From HLUCCA09 sp965277275 (GTDB lineage Bacteria; Pseudomonadota; Alphaproteobacteria; Rhodobacterales; Rhodobacteraceae): a stretch of 64,000 nucleotides of DNA. Shown piece after piece: positions 16,041 to 25,081 of this stretch. A program made the translations under genes and the position numbers. The notes below the pieces were generated by a model. That model was not told the DNA's origin. It did no database searches and was given only the letters and a program-made list of their open reading frames with translations. Position 1 is the stretch's first letter. Each line of letters opens with the position of its first letter. The stretch lies in NCBI GenBank assembly GCA_965277275.1, contig CBDICG010000002.1, positions 1,302,001-1,366,000 of the forward strand. Direction: 5' to 3'.

Positions 16041-18221
16041 GTGACCCAGTTCGACCCCAACATCGCTGCCGAGGCTTTCCCGCTTTCTCCAGAGCAAGCC
16101 CGGGTGCATGGGCGTCCTGTGAGCGAAGCGGTCCTGCTCGCCCGTTGGGAGCTTCGCGGTGATGCCCCTTCACACCGGATCGAGAAGGGACTGACCGACG
16201 TGATCGCGCGTCACGAGATCCTGCGCACGGTTTTCGCACCCCGGGGCGATACGCTCGAACAGATCGTCCTCCCGGTTGCGGACCTCAAGCTCGATACCGT
16301 GGATCTGCGCGCACTCCCGATCGACGACCACAACGACAGGATCAGCGCCATCGCCCAGAAGATGGCCGCGGCTCCCTTTGATCGCACAAGCGCGCCACTC
16401 CTGCGTGCAACCCTCGTTCGGACAGCACCGCAACGCGCCGCGCTCTTGATCGCCGCGCACCGCGCCGTCGCGGACGATATGTCCGCGCAGGTCCTCGCGC
16501 GTGATCTCGTGGCGGCCATGTCAGGTGCGCGGCCCGGCGTGGCTTCGTCCTGGCCCGATCTGGATCTGCAGGTCGCGGATTACGCCCTCTGGGCCGAAGC
16601 CTGCCAAGAAGCCGCCAGCCATGGCGAAGATCACACCTATTGGGCGGATACGCTCTCCGGGCTCCGCCCAACGCGCTTGCAGGGTGACGGCCCGGGAGGT
16701 GCCGTGCAGCATGAGCGGGTACAGATCCCGCTTCCGCCCCGCTTTGGCATGCGTCTCACGCAAGGCGCTGAAGCGCGGGGTTGCGGCCTTACTGCATTGG
16801 TGATCGCAGCGATCAGTCAGCCGGTGTCTCGCCTGACCCGTTCAAGTGAGCTGGTTCTTCTCTACGACGAGGACGCACGAAACGATGCCGCGCTCGCGCC
16901 GCTGATCGGCCCCTTCGCGCGCCCCTTGCCGCTACGCCTGGCAACTCCCCCGTCTGTCCCGCTCGGTACGCACCTCGCGCATGTTACTGACGTGCTCGAG
17001 GGCGCCCGCGCTCACCTTGCCTACCCCTTCGAGGCGATTGTCGAAGCCTCCGGGCAGAGCACCGACCGAGCAGAGTGCCCGCTCTCGGATGTCGGCGTTG
17101 CGGTGCGAGACGGCGAGGGCGCGCGCCTCGAGGGTACCGGATTCACTCTCGAACGCGACCTCCCTGCGCCGCATCCGCAGGGCCGGACCCTTCAGATCAC
17201 ACTCGCCGGAACGGCATTCGGCCACAGCATCCTGATCGACTACGATGCCTCCCGGCATTCACGGGCCGGTGCGCTCGATCTCGGCGCGCAGGTGCGCGAG
17301 AGCCTCGAGCGCTTCATCGACGCGACAGAAGCCACGCCCCTCGCCTTGCTCGGAACAGCGGATACTACGCCAAGCGCTCAGCGTGCCACCGCGTCCGCCC
17401 GCCCGACATGGACGATTGTGCCGATGCGGGACGGGTCGGCGACAAGCCCGGTCATCCTCACGGTCAACCAGCCCCATCTCTATCGCAACTTTGCCATGGG
17501 ACTGACGGGCGACGTAACGGTCGTGAACCTCGCGGTCGCCGATGCGGCAGCGCTCGCCCGGCAAAAGGAAATCGGATACGACGCGCTCATCGACGAGGCG
17601 GTGGACCAGGTGACAGCGGCGTTCTCGGGCCGCGCGCTCTGCGTGATCGGGCAGTGTGTCGACGGATTGTCAGCCCTGCACATTGCCCAGCGCTGCGACG
17701 TGCGCGGCGCCAATTCCGCTCTCGCGGTTCTTCTGGACGCGTGGGCGCCAGCGCTCAGCGCGCCGCAGCAATCGGCCTTTGCGCGCCGGCTGGATCAACT
17801 TTCCCACGCCCGCAAGCGCCATGCGTACTACATCCGGCAATTCCTGTCGGGCCGAATGTCCCTCCGGATGCTGATGATGCGTAACCGTGTCGGGCGACGG
17901 ATCTTGCACGCGCTGGGACAGGATGCCGACACGACCAACGGCGCGGAGCTGCTTCTTGCCGTGAACGCGTTCCATGTCGAGGTGGGCAATCGCGTGCCGT
18001 TTCCCGGCTGGGATGGCAACGTCATCACCTTTGCGTCGGACAGCCAGAAATCCCTGAATCTCGAGACCCTCTTCAACTGGCAGGATCTGCTGCGGCGCGA
18101 CACGCCGATCTTTCACGTCGCGGGCTGGCACGAAGACGCACTGCAATACGCCAGCCACGGGGACATCGCCAGAATCGTCGAAGCGCGCCTGATGTCGATC
18201 CTCGCGCAGCGCCCGAGGTGA
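16041..18221 (+). CDS. Condensation-domain / thioesterase-domain fusion protein with altered catalytic residues
   Basis: A 726-residue protein. Residues 10 to about 430 resemble an NRPS condensation domain: ARHEILRTVF at 56-65 is core motif C2, and the HHxxxDG motif position reads H140-R141-AVA-D145-D146, so the second, catalytic His is Arg and the Gly is Asp. Residues 465-726 resemble an alpha/beta-hydrolase thioesterase: the nucleophile elbow reads GQCVDG with Cys539 in place of Ser, an Asp lies in LLDAWAP, and a likely catalytic His697 in VAGWHEDAL. No adenylation or carrier domain is present. The start is GTG 16041, with AAAGGGCGAG upstream. Its stop overlaps the flippase start. In context it may modify or transfer an acyl or peptidyl group onto the exported glycan; this is inference. 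Confidence 0.72.
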   Translation: MTQFDPNIAAEAFPLSPEQARVHGRPVSEAVLLARWELRGDAPSHRIEKGLTDVIARHEILRTVFAPRGDTLEQIVLPVADLKLDTVDLRALPIDDHNDRISAIAQKMAAAPFDRTSAPLLRATLVRTAPQRAALLIAAHRAVADDMSAQVLARDLVAAMSGARPGVASSWPDLDLQVADYALWAEACQEAASHGEDHTYWADTLSGLRPTRLQGDGPGGAVQHERVQIPLPPRFGMRLTQGAEARGCGLTALVIAAISQPVSRLTRSSELVLLYDEDARNDAALAPLIGPFARPLPLRLATPPSVPLGTHLAHVTDVLEGARAHLAYPFEAIVEASGQSTDRAECPLSDVGVAVRDGEGARLEGTGFTLERDLPAPHPQGRTLQITLAGTAFGHSILIDYDASRHSRAGALDLGAQVRESLERFIDATEATPLALLGTADTTPSAQRATASARPTWTIVPMRDGSATSPVILTVNQPHLYRNFAMGLTGDVTVVNLAVADAAALARQKEIGYDALIDEAVDQVTAAFSGRALCVIGQCVDGLSALHIAQRCDVRGANSALAVLLDAWAPALSAPQQSAFARRLDQLSHARKRHAYYIRQFLSGRMSLRMLMMRNRVGRRILHALGQDADTTNGAELLLAVNAFHVEVGNRVPFPGWDGNVITFASDSQKSLNLETLFNWQDLLRRDTPIFHVAGWHEDALQYASHGDIARIVEARLMSILAQRPR

Positions 18222-19690
18222 GCGACGCGAGCCCTCCGATGGGCAGGCCGACGCTCTCGTCGGGCGGGATCCGGGCGCTGTGGGCGCGTCTCACGGCGCC
18301 TTTCGTGGTCAGCGTGGCCGCCCGTATCGGCGGGCAGGTCATCGCCTTCGCGCTGGTCATCATCGCGGCGCGCTATCTGAGCCTCGCGGAGTTCGGCACC
18401 TACGCGCTGGCTGCCGCCGCGGGCGTGATCGCGACAACCTTCGTCTTTACCGGCCTCTACCACGCGATCCTGCGCAGCACCGAGTTCGAGACCGACATCG
18501 ATCCGATCTTCTGGCTTCAGGCGGCAGTGGGCGCGGGTGGTACACTGGCGATCCTGGCCATCGGCCTCGCCTTTGGCGGCACCGGCACCGAGATGGGCCG
18601 CGCGCTCATGGTCACCTCCCTGCTGCCGCTCCTTGCCGTACCGAACGCCTGGAACGAAGCGCAGCTGGTGCGCTCCGCACGCGTCCGATCGGCGAGCGTC
18701 TATGTCTTTGCATCCGAAGCCATCGGGCTGGTCGCAGCCGTCTTGCTGCTGACAAAGGGGTGGGGCCTCTATGCCCTGATCGCCGGGCGATATGTCACCG
18801 TCGTGACAGCGCTCATGATGACGGTGGCACTGGTGCGCCGGCTGCCACGGGCGCGCTACCGCACCACGACCCTGCGCCGGGCGGGCGGAGCGGCCCTGCC
18901 ACTCTGGGGTACGTCCGCCATCGGCATGTTTTCGGCCTACGGTGCGGACATGGTGCTTGCGGCCTATCTCAGCCCGGCCGCCGTGGGCGCCTTCCGCTCC
19001 GGCGCACGGATCGCAACGACCGCGTCCAACGTGATCTTCCAGCCCCTGACGATGCTAAGCTGGTCTCGCTTCTCCCGGCTTGAGCACGAAGGCGATACGG
19101 CGGGCATCGCCCGGGCCTGGTGCTCGAACATTGCGCTGTCCTGCGCGATGCTGTGGCCCATCATGGCGGGAGTTGCGCTGGTGGCCGAAGACCTTGTCGT
19201 GACGGTGTTCGATCCAAGCTGGGCGGCCGCGGCACCAGTGCTTGCGATCCTCTGCCTGTCACACATGCTCTCTTCGCCACAGGCCCTGACGGAGCCGGTG
19301 CTCATGTGCATGAAACGTCCGGGGCTTCAGGTCGCGCTGCGCGTCTTCGGTGGCCTCCTGCTGCTCGTCGCCTTGCTGAGCATTGGGCGTCATGGTGCGG
19401 CCAACGCCGCGTGGTCCGTGGCGCTCAGCGCCGCCCTGACAACCACTGTCGTGCTTGTGGTGCTCATCCGGATCCTGGCGCTGGGCTTGGGGCAACTCCT
19501 TCGAACCTTCCTGCCCGCCGCCGGGCTTGCGGCCTGCGTCGCGGCGAGCGTTCCGGCGCTGGCGCCCATGCTCGCGCAGATGCAGACACCCCTTGCCCTG
19601 AGCGTGCATATCGCCGCTGGCGCCCTGATCTGGGCAGCCGGCCTTGCGCTTCTCGTGCGCTTGCGTGTCCTCGAAATCCCGAAGCCCTAA
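18218..19690 (+). CDS. Wzx-like polysaccharide flippase (MOP superfamily)
   Basis: A 490-residue inner-membrane protein with about twelve hydrophobic segments, starting near VSVAARIGGQVIAFALVII and ending with LIWAAGLALLVRLRVLEIP. The first segment is followed by ARYLSLAEFGTYALA, the usual Wzx signature of small residues and an aromatic around the second helix. Such proteins flip undecaprenyl-linked repeat units from the cytoplasmic to the periplasmic leaflet. The GTG start overlaps the stop of the condensation/thioesterase gene (GTGA at 18218-18221), so the two are translated together. The gene converges on the M3 peptidase gene with a four-base overlap of the stop codons. It is the last clear gene of the exopolysaccharide locus. 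Confidence 0.85.
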   Translation: MSDASPPMGRPTLSSGGIRALWARLTAPFVVSVAARIGGQVIAFALVIIAARYLSLAEFGTYALAAAAGVIATTFVFTGLYHAILRSTEFETDIDPIFWLQAAVGAGGTLAILAIGLAFGGTGTEMGRALMVTSLLPLLAVPNAWNEAQLVRSARVRSASVYVFASEAIGLVAAVLLLTKGWGLYALIAGRYVTVVTALMMTVALVRRLPRARYRTTTLRRAGGAALPLWGTSAIGMFSAYGADMVLAAYLSPAAVGAFRSGARIATTASNVIFQPLTMLSWSRFSRLEHEGDTAGIARAWCSNIALSCAMLWPIMAGVALVAEDLVVTVFDPSWAAAAPVLAILCLSHMLSSPQALTEPVLMCMKRPGLQVALRVFGGLLLLVALLSIGRHGAANAAWSVALSAALTTTVVLVVLIRILALGLGQLLRTFLPAAGLAACVAASVPALAPMLAQMQTPLALSVHIAAGALIWAAGLALLVRLRVLEIPKP

Positions 19691-21720
19691 GCGGCCGTAT
19701 CGAGCCCGCGCCCCTTGAGGAGCGCCTCGACGCCCGGAAGGCGGCCCCGGAAAGCCGTGTAGAGCGCTTCCGGCTCCTCCGACCCGCCGCGCGACAGGAC
19801 GTTCTCTTCCAATGAGGCGGCGACGGCCGGATCGAATGGATCGCCAGCCTCTTCGAATGCGGCGAATGCATCGGCGTCCATCACTTCGGACCACATGTAG
19901 GAATAGTAGCTCGAGGCATAGCCGCCCGAAAAGATGTGCGCGAAATGCGGTGTCGCGTGGCGCATTCCGATCGCGGCGGGCATGCCGATCTCCGCCAGGA
20001 CCTCGGCCTGCTTCTGCATCGGATCTGCCGGGGGTTCTCCGGCGTGGAACTCCAGATCGACGAGCGCAGAGGCGATGAATTCAACCGTCTGGAACCCCAT
20101 GTCATAGGTCGCGGCGGCGAGCACCTTCTCGAGCGTCTCCGCCGGCATCGGTGCACCTGTCTCTGCATGGGTTGCGAACCGCTCCAGAACCTCGGGCACT
20201 TCCAGCCAATGCTCGTAGAGCTGGCTTGGAAGCTCGACGAAATCCCGGGCTACCGACGTGCCGGAGATCATCTCGTAGGTCACGTCCGACAGCATCTGGT
20301 GCAGCGCGTGACCGAACTCGTGGAAGAGCGTGCGCGCGTCGTCGTAGCTGAGAAGCGCGGGCTGACCCTCCGGCGGCTTGGCGAAATTGCACACGTTGAT
20401 CACATGGGGCCGCGTCTCGCCGTCGAGCCGCTGCTGTGACCGGAGTGCCGAGCACCACGCGCCCGAGCGCTTGCCAGCCCGCGCGAAGTCGTCCGCGATG
20501 AAGACGGCGAGGTGCGCGCCAGCCCGCGTGACCTCCCAGGCGCGTGCATCGGCGTGATGCAGCGGCACGTCGAGCTCTGCAAACTCAAGCCCGAAGAGCC
20601 GGTGGGCACAGTCGAACACGGCCTCACGCATCCGGTCGAGCTGGAAATACGGCTTCAGCGCCGCCTCATCGAGATCATGCTCTGCCTTGCGCCGTTTCTC
20701 GGAGTAGTAGCGCCAATCCCAGGGTTGCAACGGCGCTGTGCCACCTTCAGCAAGCATCATCGCCTCCAGCACCGCGGCATCGGCATCCGCCTTGGCGCGG
20801 GCCGGTGCCCAGACCCGCTGCATGAGGTCTCGAACGGCGTCAGGCGTTTTCGCCATTTCGACGGCAAGGCGATAATCCGAAAAGCTGTCGAAGCCCAAAA
20901 GCGTCGCTCTCTCGTGGCGCAGCGCAAGCATCTCGGCGGCGTTCGCCCGATTGTCCGTCTCGCCGCCGCGCATCCCGCGCGATGTCCAGCCTGCATAGGC
21001 CTTCTCCCGAAGATCGCGGCGGTTGGAGAATTGCAGGAAAGGAACGATCAGCGAGCGTGAAAGCGTGATCGCCGGCCCCTTGAGCCCCCGTTCCTCTCCG
21101 GCGGCACGGGCGCCCGAGACGACGAAATCGGGAAGGCCCTCCATGTCGCTCTCTGCCAGCGGCATGGACCAATCCCGCTCGTCGGCCAGCAGGTTCTGGC
21201 CGAACGCGGTCGATAGCTCGGCGAGACGCGTGTTGATTTCGCGCAGGCGATCCCGCTCCGCATCCTCCAGCGCCGCCCCGGCGCGGACGAAATTGCGGTG
21301 GGTCAGCTCCAGCACCCGCGCCTGCTCCTCGCCGAGGCCAAGCGTGGCATGGTTTTGCCACAGCGTGTTGATCCGCGCGAAGAGCGCGGTGTTCAACATG
21401 ATGTCGCTGGAATAGGCCGCGAGCCTGGGCGAGAACGCGCGCTGCATGCGTTCGCGCTCTGGATTGCTGTCGACGCTCGCCAGTGTGAAGAACACCGACA
21501 GCACGTCTGACAGGCCCTTGCCCGCCCGTGCCATCGCATCGACCGTATTGGCAAAGCTGGGCTCTTCGGCGCTTGAGGCGATCGCGTCGACCTCTGCCCG
21601 TGCCTCCGAGATCGCCGCGTCGAACGCGGCCTCGAAATGCGTATCTGCAATCTCGCCGAACGGCGGCAGCTCAAAGGGTGTCTGGCGTGGCGCGGTGAGC
21701 GGGTTGGGCGACTCGGTCAT
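19687..21720 (-). CDS. M3 family zinc oligopeptidase (oligopeptidase A-like)
   Basis: A 677-residue cytoplasmic thimet-type metallopeptidase that cleaves short peptides. The zinc-binding HEFGH motif is at about residues 467-471 in TLFHEFGHALHQM; the third zinc ligand is in the helix downstream. The length matches oligopeptidase A/dipeptidyl carboxypeptidase members, and features such as GGYASSYYSYMWSEVMDAD near the C-terminus are family-typical. The ATG at 21720 is preferred over one eight codons upstream because homologues start close to the first conserved stretch. No signal peptide is visible, so it is cytoplasmic. It lies downstream of the DUF4399 gene on the same strand, with about 63 bases between. 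Confidence 0.9.
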   Translation of the reverse strand: MTESPNPLTAPRQTPFELPPFGEIADTHFEAAFDAAISEARAEVDAIASSAEEPSFANTVDAMARAGKGLSDVLSVFFTLASVDSNPERERMQRAFSPRLAAYSSDIMLNTALFARINTLWQNHATLGLGEEQARVLELTHRNFVRAGAALEDAERDRLREINTRLAELSTAFGQNLLADERDWSMPLAESDMEGLPDFVVSGARAAGEERGLKGPAITLSRSLIVPFLQFSNRRDLREKAYAGWTSRGMRGGETDNRANAAEMLALRHERATLLGFDSFSDYRLAVEMAKTPDAVRDLMQRVWAPARAKADADAAVLEAMMLAEGGTAPLQPWDWRYYSEKRRKAEHDLDEAALKPYFQLDRMREAVFDCAHRLFGLEFAELDVPLHHADARAWEVTRAGAHLAVFIADDFARAGKRSGAWCSALRSQQRLDGETRPHVINVCNFAKPPEGQPALLSYDDARTLFHEFGHALHQMLSDVTYEMISGTSVARDFVELPSQLYEHWLEVPEVLERFATHAETGAPMPAETLEKVLAAATYDMGFQTVEFIASALVDLEFHAGEPPADPMQKQAEVLAEIGMPAAIGMRHATPHFAHIFSGGYASSYYSYMWSEVMDADAFAAFEEAGDPFDPAVAASLEENVLSRGGSEEPEALYTAFRGRLPGVEALLKGRGLDTAA

Positions 21721-21783
21721 GGGGCGGGCTCCTATCCGTTGCAAGGCAACCTAGGGGCGCCCGCCCGCGTCGACCAGTCCGGG

Positions 21784-22224
21784 CTACTCTACCGTGATCG
21801 TGATCTGCTCGGAGACCACCGGCGGATTGTGTGGAACATGGCCCGCATCGCCCAGAACGAGCTGGAGCGTATGCTCACCCGCCGGAAGTTCGAGCGTCAC
21901 TTCCGTCTGTCCGCCACCGAAATGGCGGTGGTTCTCATCATTGGGGACGGCGAGCTCGTACTCCTCCTCCCCGAATTCGCCCTCACCGAAGGGCGCGCGG
22001 TTGATCAGCAGATGGTGGTGCCCGGTGTTCTCGCGCTCGACCTCTGCCGGGGCGACGCCCATGCCGCGCAGGCCGAAATTCAAGGTGACCGGGGAGGACA
22101 CGGTGGACCCGCTCTCGACGTTGATAAAGTAGAGCTCGGCTCCGTCAGGACGGGGCGTATCCTGCGCCATAGCGGCAAAGGGAACGAATGCGGCAACCGC
22201 GGCAGCGGCGATCAGGTTCTTCAT
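21784..22224 (-). CDS. Secreted DUF4399 domain protein
   Basis: A 146-residue protein with a clear signal peptide: a short basic start, the hydrophobic LIAAAAVAAFVPFAA core and an AMA cleavage site before QDTPRPDG (about residue 20). The mature part is a single DUF4399 domain with the typical NTGHHHLLIN and LPAGEHTLQLVLGDAGHVPH stretches. His- and Asp/Glu-rich patches suggest metal contact, but the function of the family is unknown. The ATG at 22224 follows a purine-rich GGAAGACTTTCCC leader. It sits downstream of the moeB-like gene on the same strand, 68 bases away. Confidence 0.85.
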   Translation of the reverse strand: MKNLIAAAAVAAFVPFAAMAQDTPRPDGAELYFINVESGSTVSSPVTLNFGLRGMGVAPAEVERENTGHHHLLINRAPFGEGEFGEEEYELAVPNDENHRHFGGGQTEVTLELPAGEHTLQLVLGDAGHVPHNPPVVSEQITITVE

Positions 22225-22292
22225 GGGAAAGTCTTCCTCCTCGACAACGTGACGCATGAGGTAGCCCTTTGTCGATGCCTGACAATCCTGCG

Positions 22293-23345
22293 CTACCGTG
22301 CAGCGACCCGCGCGCCGCACACCGCGCATCCGGGATCACGCCGAACAGCTATGCGACGGGTTTCGCCCTCCAGCGCATCGTAGAGCAGCATTTGTCCCGA
22401 TAGCGGCGTTCCCGCACCTGAAATCACCTTGACCGCCTCCACCGCCATCATTGCGCCAACCACGCCGGGGAGTGGTCCGAGAACCCCCGCCGCGGCACAG
22501 GAGGGCGCAAGGCCCTCGGCGGGAATGTTCGGAAAAACACAGGCATAGCAGGGTGCGCCGCGCTCCGGGTCGAAGACGCTAATCTGCCCTTCCCACTGGC
22601 TCAAGGCACCGGACACCAGCGGCACGCCCGCCGCGACGCAGGCCCTGTTGACCAGATGGCGCGTCTCGAAATTGTCGCAGCCATCGAGCACCAGATCGTA
22701 CTCCGCGATCAGCTCCTCCGCGATTTCTTCGGAGAGCCGGCGATTGTAGGGCCGCACCTCGACGTAAGGGTTCTGCGCTGTCATCGCCGCCTGGGCCGAG
22801 AAGACCTTCGGCATGCCGATGTCCTTGTCGCGATGGATCACCTGACGCTGGAGGTTGGAGTTGGAGACGACATCGTCGTCAATCACACCGATCGTGCCCA
22901 TCCCTGCCCCGGCGAGGTATTGCAGCACGGGCGCGCCGAGCCCGCCTGCGCCGATCACGAGCACCTTGGCGTCCCGCATCCGCTTCTGCCCCGGGCCACC
23001 AAGCTCCCGCAGGACGATGTGGCGGGCATAGCGCTCCAGCTCGGTCTCCGAGAACGTCTCCGTTCGCGGCGCTTCGACCTGAACACCCGGCCCCGCCCGC
23101 GCCTTGATCCGCTTGAGGATCAGCGCGTAGCCGTAGGCCACCCCGCCGACGATCCCGACCAGGAGCCAAGGCTCCGCCGTGCCGCCTGTCATCTGGCGGA
23201 TCGGGTTGCCATCCGGCAAGGCCACCTGAGCGATCAGGATGGTGACGTAGAGCAGGCCCAACATCAGGACACGCGCTTGCACGGGCATCTTCATCCGCCG
23301 ACCGACGAACCAGATCGTCAGCCCCAGCGCGAGCACGAAGATCAT
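22293..23345 (-). CDS. MoeB/ThiF-like adenylating enzyme with N-terminal membrane segments
   Basis: A 350-residue protein. The first 85 or so residues contain three hydrophobic segments (starting MIFVLALGLTIWFVG, then MLGLLYVTILIAQVAL, then WLLVGIVGGVAYGYALIL). The remainder is an E1-like adenylating domain: ETELERYARHIVL, the nucleotide loop VIGAGGLGAP, the DGCDNFETR motif, the SC of APSCAAAGVLG, and the zinc-binding pairs CYAC and CAVC. MoeB and ThiF activate the C-terminal Gly of a sulfur carrier. There is no rhodanese domain. The start overlaps the dut stop (ATGA at 23342-23345). The membrane part could be a fused DUF; whether the enzyme acts in molybdopterin or thiamine synthesis cannot be told from this sequence. 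Confidence 0.85.
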   Translation of the reverse strand: MIFVLALGLTIWFVGRRMKMPVQARVLMLGLLYVTILIAQVALPDGNPIRQMTGGTAEPWLLVGIVGGVAYGYALILKRIKARAGPGVQVEAPRTETFSETELERYARHIVLRELGGPGQKRMRDAKVLVIGAGGLGAPVLQYLAGAGMGTIGVIDDDVVSNSNLQRQVIHRDKDIGMPKVFSAQAAMTAQNPYVEVRPYNRRLSEEIAEELIAEYDLVLDGCDNFETRHLVNRACVAAGVPLVSGALSQWEGQISVFDPERGAPCYACVFPNIPAEGLAPSCAAAGVLGPLPGVVGAMMAVEAVKVISGAGTPLSGQMLLYDALEGETRRIAVRRDPGCAVCGARVAAR

Positions 23346-23833
23346 GTGGTGCCCTCCCGCCCTTGCGCGCCACGCCCCGTCGAGCCGAACCCGCCAGAGC
23401 CCCGCTCCGTCTCGTCCAGCGCCTCGGCGACAAAGAACGACGCCTGTACGACCGGCGCAACGATGGCTTGGGCGATACGGTCTCCGTGGGCGATATGGTG
23501 GGTGTCCGCACCAAGATTGATGAGGATTACGCCCAGCGGCCCTCGGTAATCCGCATCGATCGTGCCGGGCGCGTTGGCCAGCGTCACGCCATGCTTCAGC
23601 GCGAGGCCGGAACGCGGGCGGATCTGCATCTCCCAGCCTTCGGGGAGCGCGACGCGCAATCCCGTCGGCACAAGGCACCGGGCGCCCGGTACAAGGTCAA
23701 GGCCGCGCTCCCGGTCTGGCGGCGGCAGGTTGGCACAGATGTCGGCCCCGGCTGCCAGCGCGGTCTGGTAGGTCGGCAGCGGGATGGCCTCGTCTGCCCA
23801 CGGCTCCCGGACACAATGGACGACAGGGGTCAT
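23342..23833 (-). CDS. dut: Deoxyuridine 5'-triphosphate nucleotidohydrolase
   Basis: A 163-residue trimeric dUTPase that hydrolyses dUTP to dUMP, preventing uracil incorporation and supplying dUMP for thymidylate. Family motifs are all present in order: GADICANLP, the PRSGLALKHGV motif, NAPGTIDADYRGPLGVILIN with the catalytic Asp, RIAQAIVAPV, and the C-terminal Gly-rich arm RGSGGFGSTG that closes over the substrate. The start overlaps the coaBC stop by four bases and the stop overlaps the moeB-like start by four bases, so the three genes form a tightly coupled operon. Confidence 0.95.
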   Translation of the reverse strand: MTPVVHCVREPWADEAIPLPTYQTALAAGADICANLPPPDRERGLDLVPGARCLVPTGLRVALPEGWEMQIRPRSGLALKHGVTLANAPGTIDADYRGPLGVILINLGADTHHIAHGDRIAQAIVAPVVQASFFVAEALDETERGSGGFGSTGRGAQGREGTT

Positions 23834-25029
23834 CCGAGCGTCTCGGCAATGCGGGCGGCGAGCTTGCGCGCGACGTCCGCTTTGGCCATGCGCGGCCATG
23901 CGTCGGCACCTGTCTTGTCGATCACGACGACGGCATTGTCCGTGCCGCCCATGGCGCCCCCTGCCTCTGACACGTCATTGGCGACGATCCAGTCGCAGCC
24001 CTTCCGCGCGCGCTTGGCGGTGGCATGGGCGACGACGTCCTCCGTTTCCGCCGCGAACCCCACGACAAGGCGGGGGCGACCTTCGGACAGGTGCGACACC
24101 TCCGCCAGGATGTCGGGGTTCTCTACGAACCTGAGCGCGGGCGGGTCGCCGCTCCCGTCCTTTTTCATCTTCTGGTCCGAGGCTTCGGCCACGCGCCAAT
24201 CGGCAACGGCGGCGGCAAAGACCCCGGCATCGGCGGGCAACGCCCCCAACACGGCGGCATGCATCTCCCGCGCCGTTTGTACTGGTACGACACTCACTCC
24301 GGCCGGGGCCGCAACCTCCGCCGGGCCCGTCACAAAGGTCACCCGCGCGCCTTCCGCCACGAGCGCCGCCGCGATGGCGGTGCCTTGCGCGCCCGAAGAG
24401 CGGTTGGCGATGTAGCGCACGGGATCAATCGGTTCGTGCGTGGGGCCGGAGGTGACGACGACGTGTTTGCCGCGCAGCGCACCGCCCCCGTTCAGCGCCG
24501 CGTCGACCGCCGTGATGATATCCGGCACCTCGGCCATGCGGCCTGGCCCGTACTCTCCACATGCCATCGCGCCCTCGTCCGGCCCGACCACGAGAATACC
24601 GTCGCCCTTCAGGATCGTCAGATTGCGCTGAGTGGCGGAATGCTCCCACATCCGGACGTTCATCGCAGGTGCGATCAGGACGCGCTTGTCGGTCGCCATC
24701 AAGAGGGTCGACGCCAGATCGTTCGCATGGCCATGGGCCATCTTTGCCATCAGGTCCGCCGTCGCCGGGGACACGACGACCAGATCGGCAGCACGGGACA
24801 GCTCGATATGACCCATCTCCGCCTCATCGGTAAGGTCGAAGAGATCGCGATAGACCTTTTCCGCCGCCAGAGCCGATGCGCTGAGCGGTGTCACGAACTC
24901 CTCTGCGGCTTTCGTCAGCACGGGCGTGACGCTGGCGCCCTGATCGCGCAGACGACGGATCAGATCGAGGCTCTTGAACGCCGCGATACCGCCTCCGATG
25001 ATCAGCAGAATACGCTTTCCCACCAACAT
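23830..25029 (-). CDS. coaBC: Bifunctional phosphopantothenoylcysteine decarboxylase / phosphopantothenate-cysteine ligase
   Basis: A 399-residue enzyme of coenzyme A synthesis. The N-terminal half is the FMN-dependent CoaC domain: IGGGIAAFKSLDLIRRLRD, then the conserved His within HIELSRAADLVVVSPATA, and PAMNVRMW, whose Asn is catalytic. The C-terminal half is the CoaB ligase domain, starting at HVVVTSGPTHEPIDPVR with the conserved NRSSGAQG that binds the nucleotide. The length matches the family. It is first in the coaBC-dut-moeB operon, with a 53-base gap from the ChaN-like gene upstream. Confidence 0.95.
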   Translation of the reverse strand: MLVGKRILLIIGGGIAAFKSLDLIRRLRDQGASVTPVLTKAAEEFVTPLSASALAAEKVYRDLFDLTDEAEMGHIELSRAADLVVVSPATADLMAKMAHGHANDLASTLLMATDKRVLIAPAMNVRMWEHSATQRNLTILKGDGILVVGPDEGAMACGEYGPGRMAEVPDIITAVDAALNGGGALRGKHVVVTSGPTHEPIDPVRYIANRSSGAQGTAIAAALVAEGARVTFVTGPAEVAAPAGVSVVPVQTAREMHAAVLGALPADAGVFAAAVADWRVAEASDQKMKKDGSGDPPALRFVENPDILAEVSHLSEGRPRLVVGFAAETEDVVAHATAKRARKGCDWIVANDVSEAGGAMGGTDNAVVVIDKTGADAWPRMAKADVARKLAARIAETLG

Positions 25030-25081
25030 GCTGCGCTCTCCTCCCGGCCTGATGGCACTGCCACCGGCACGACCCCACACC

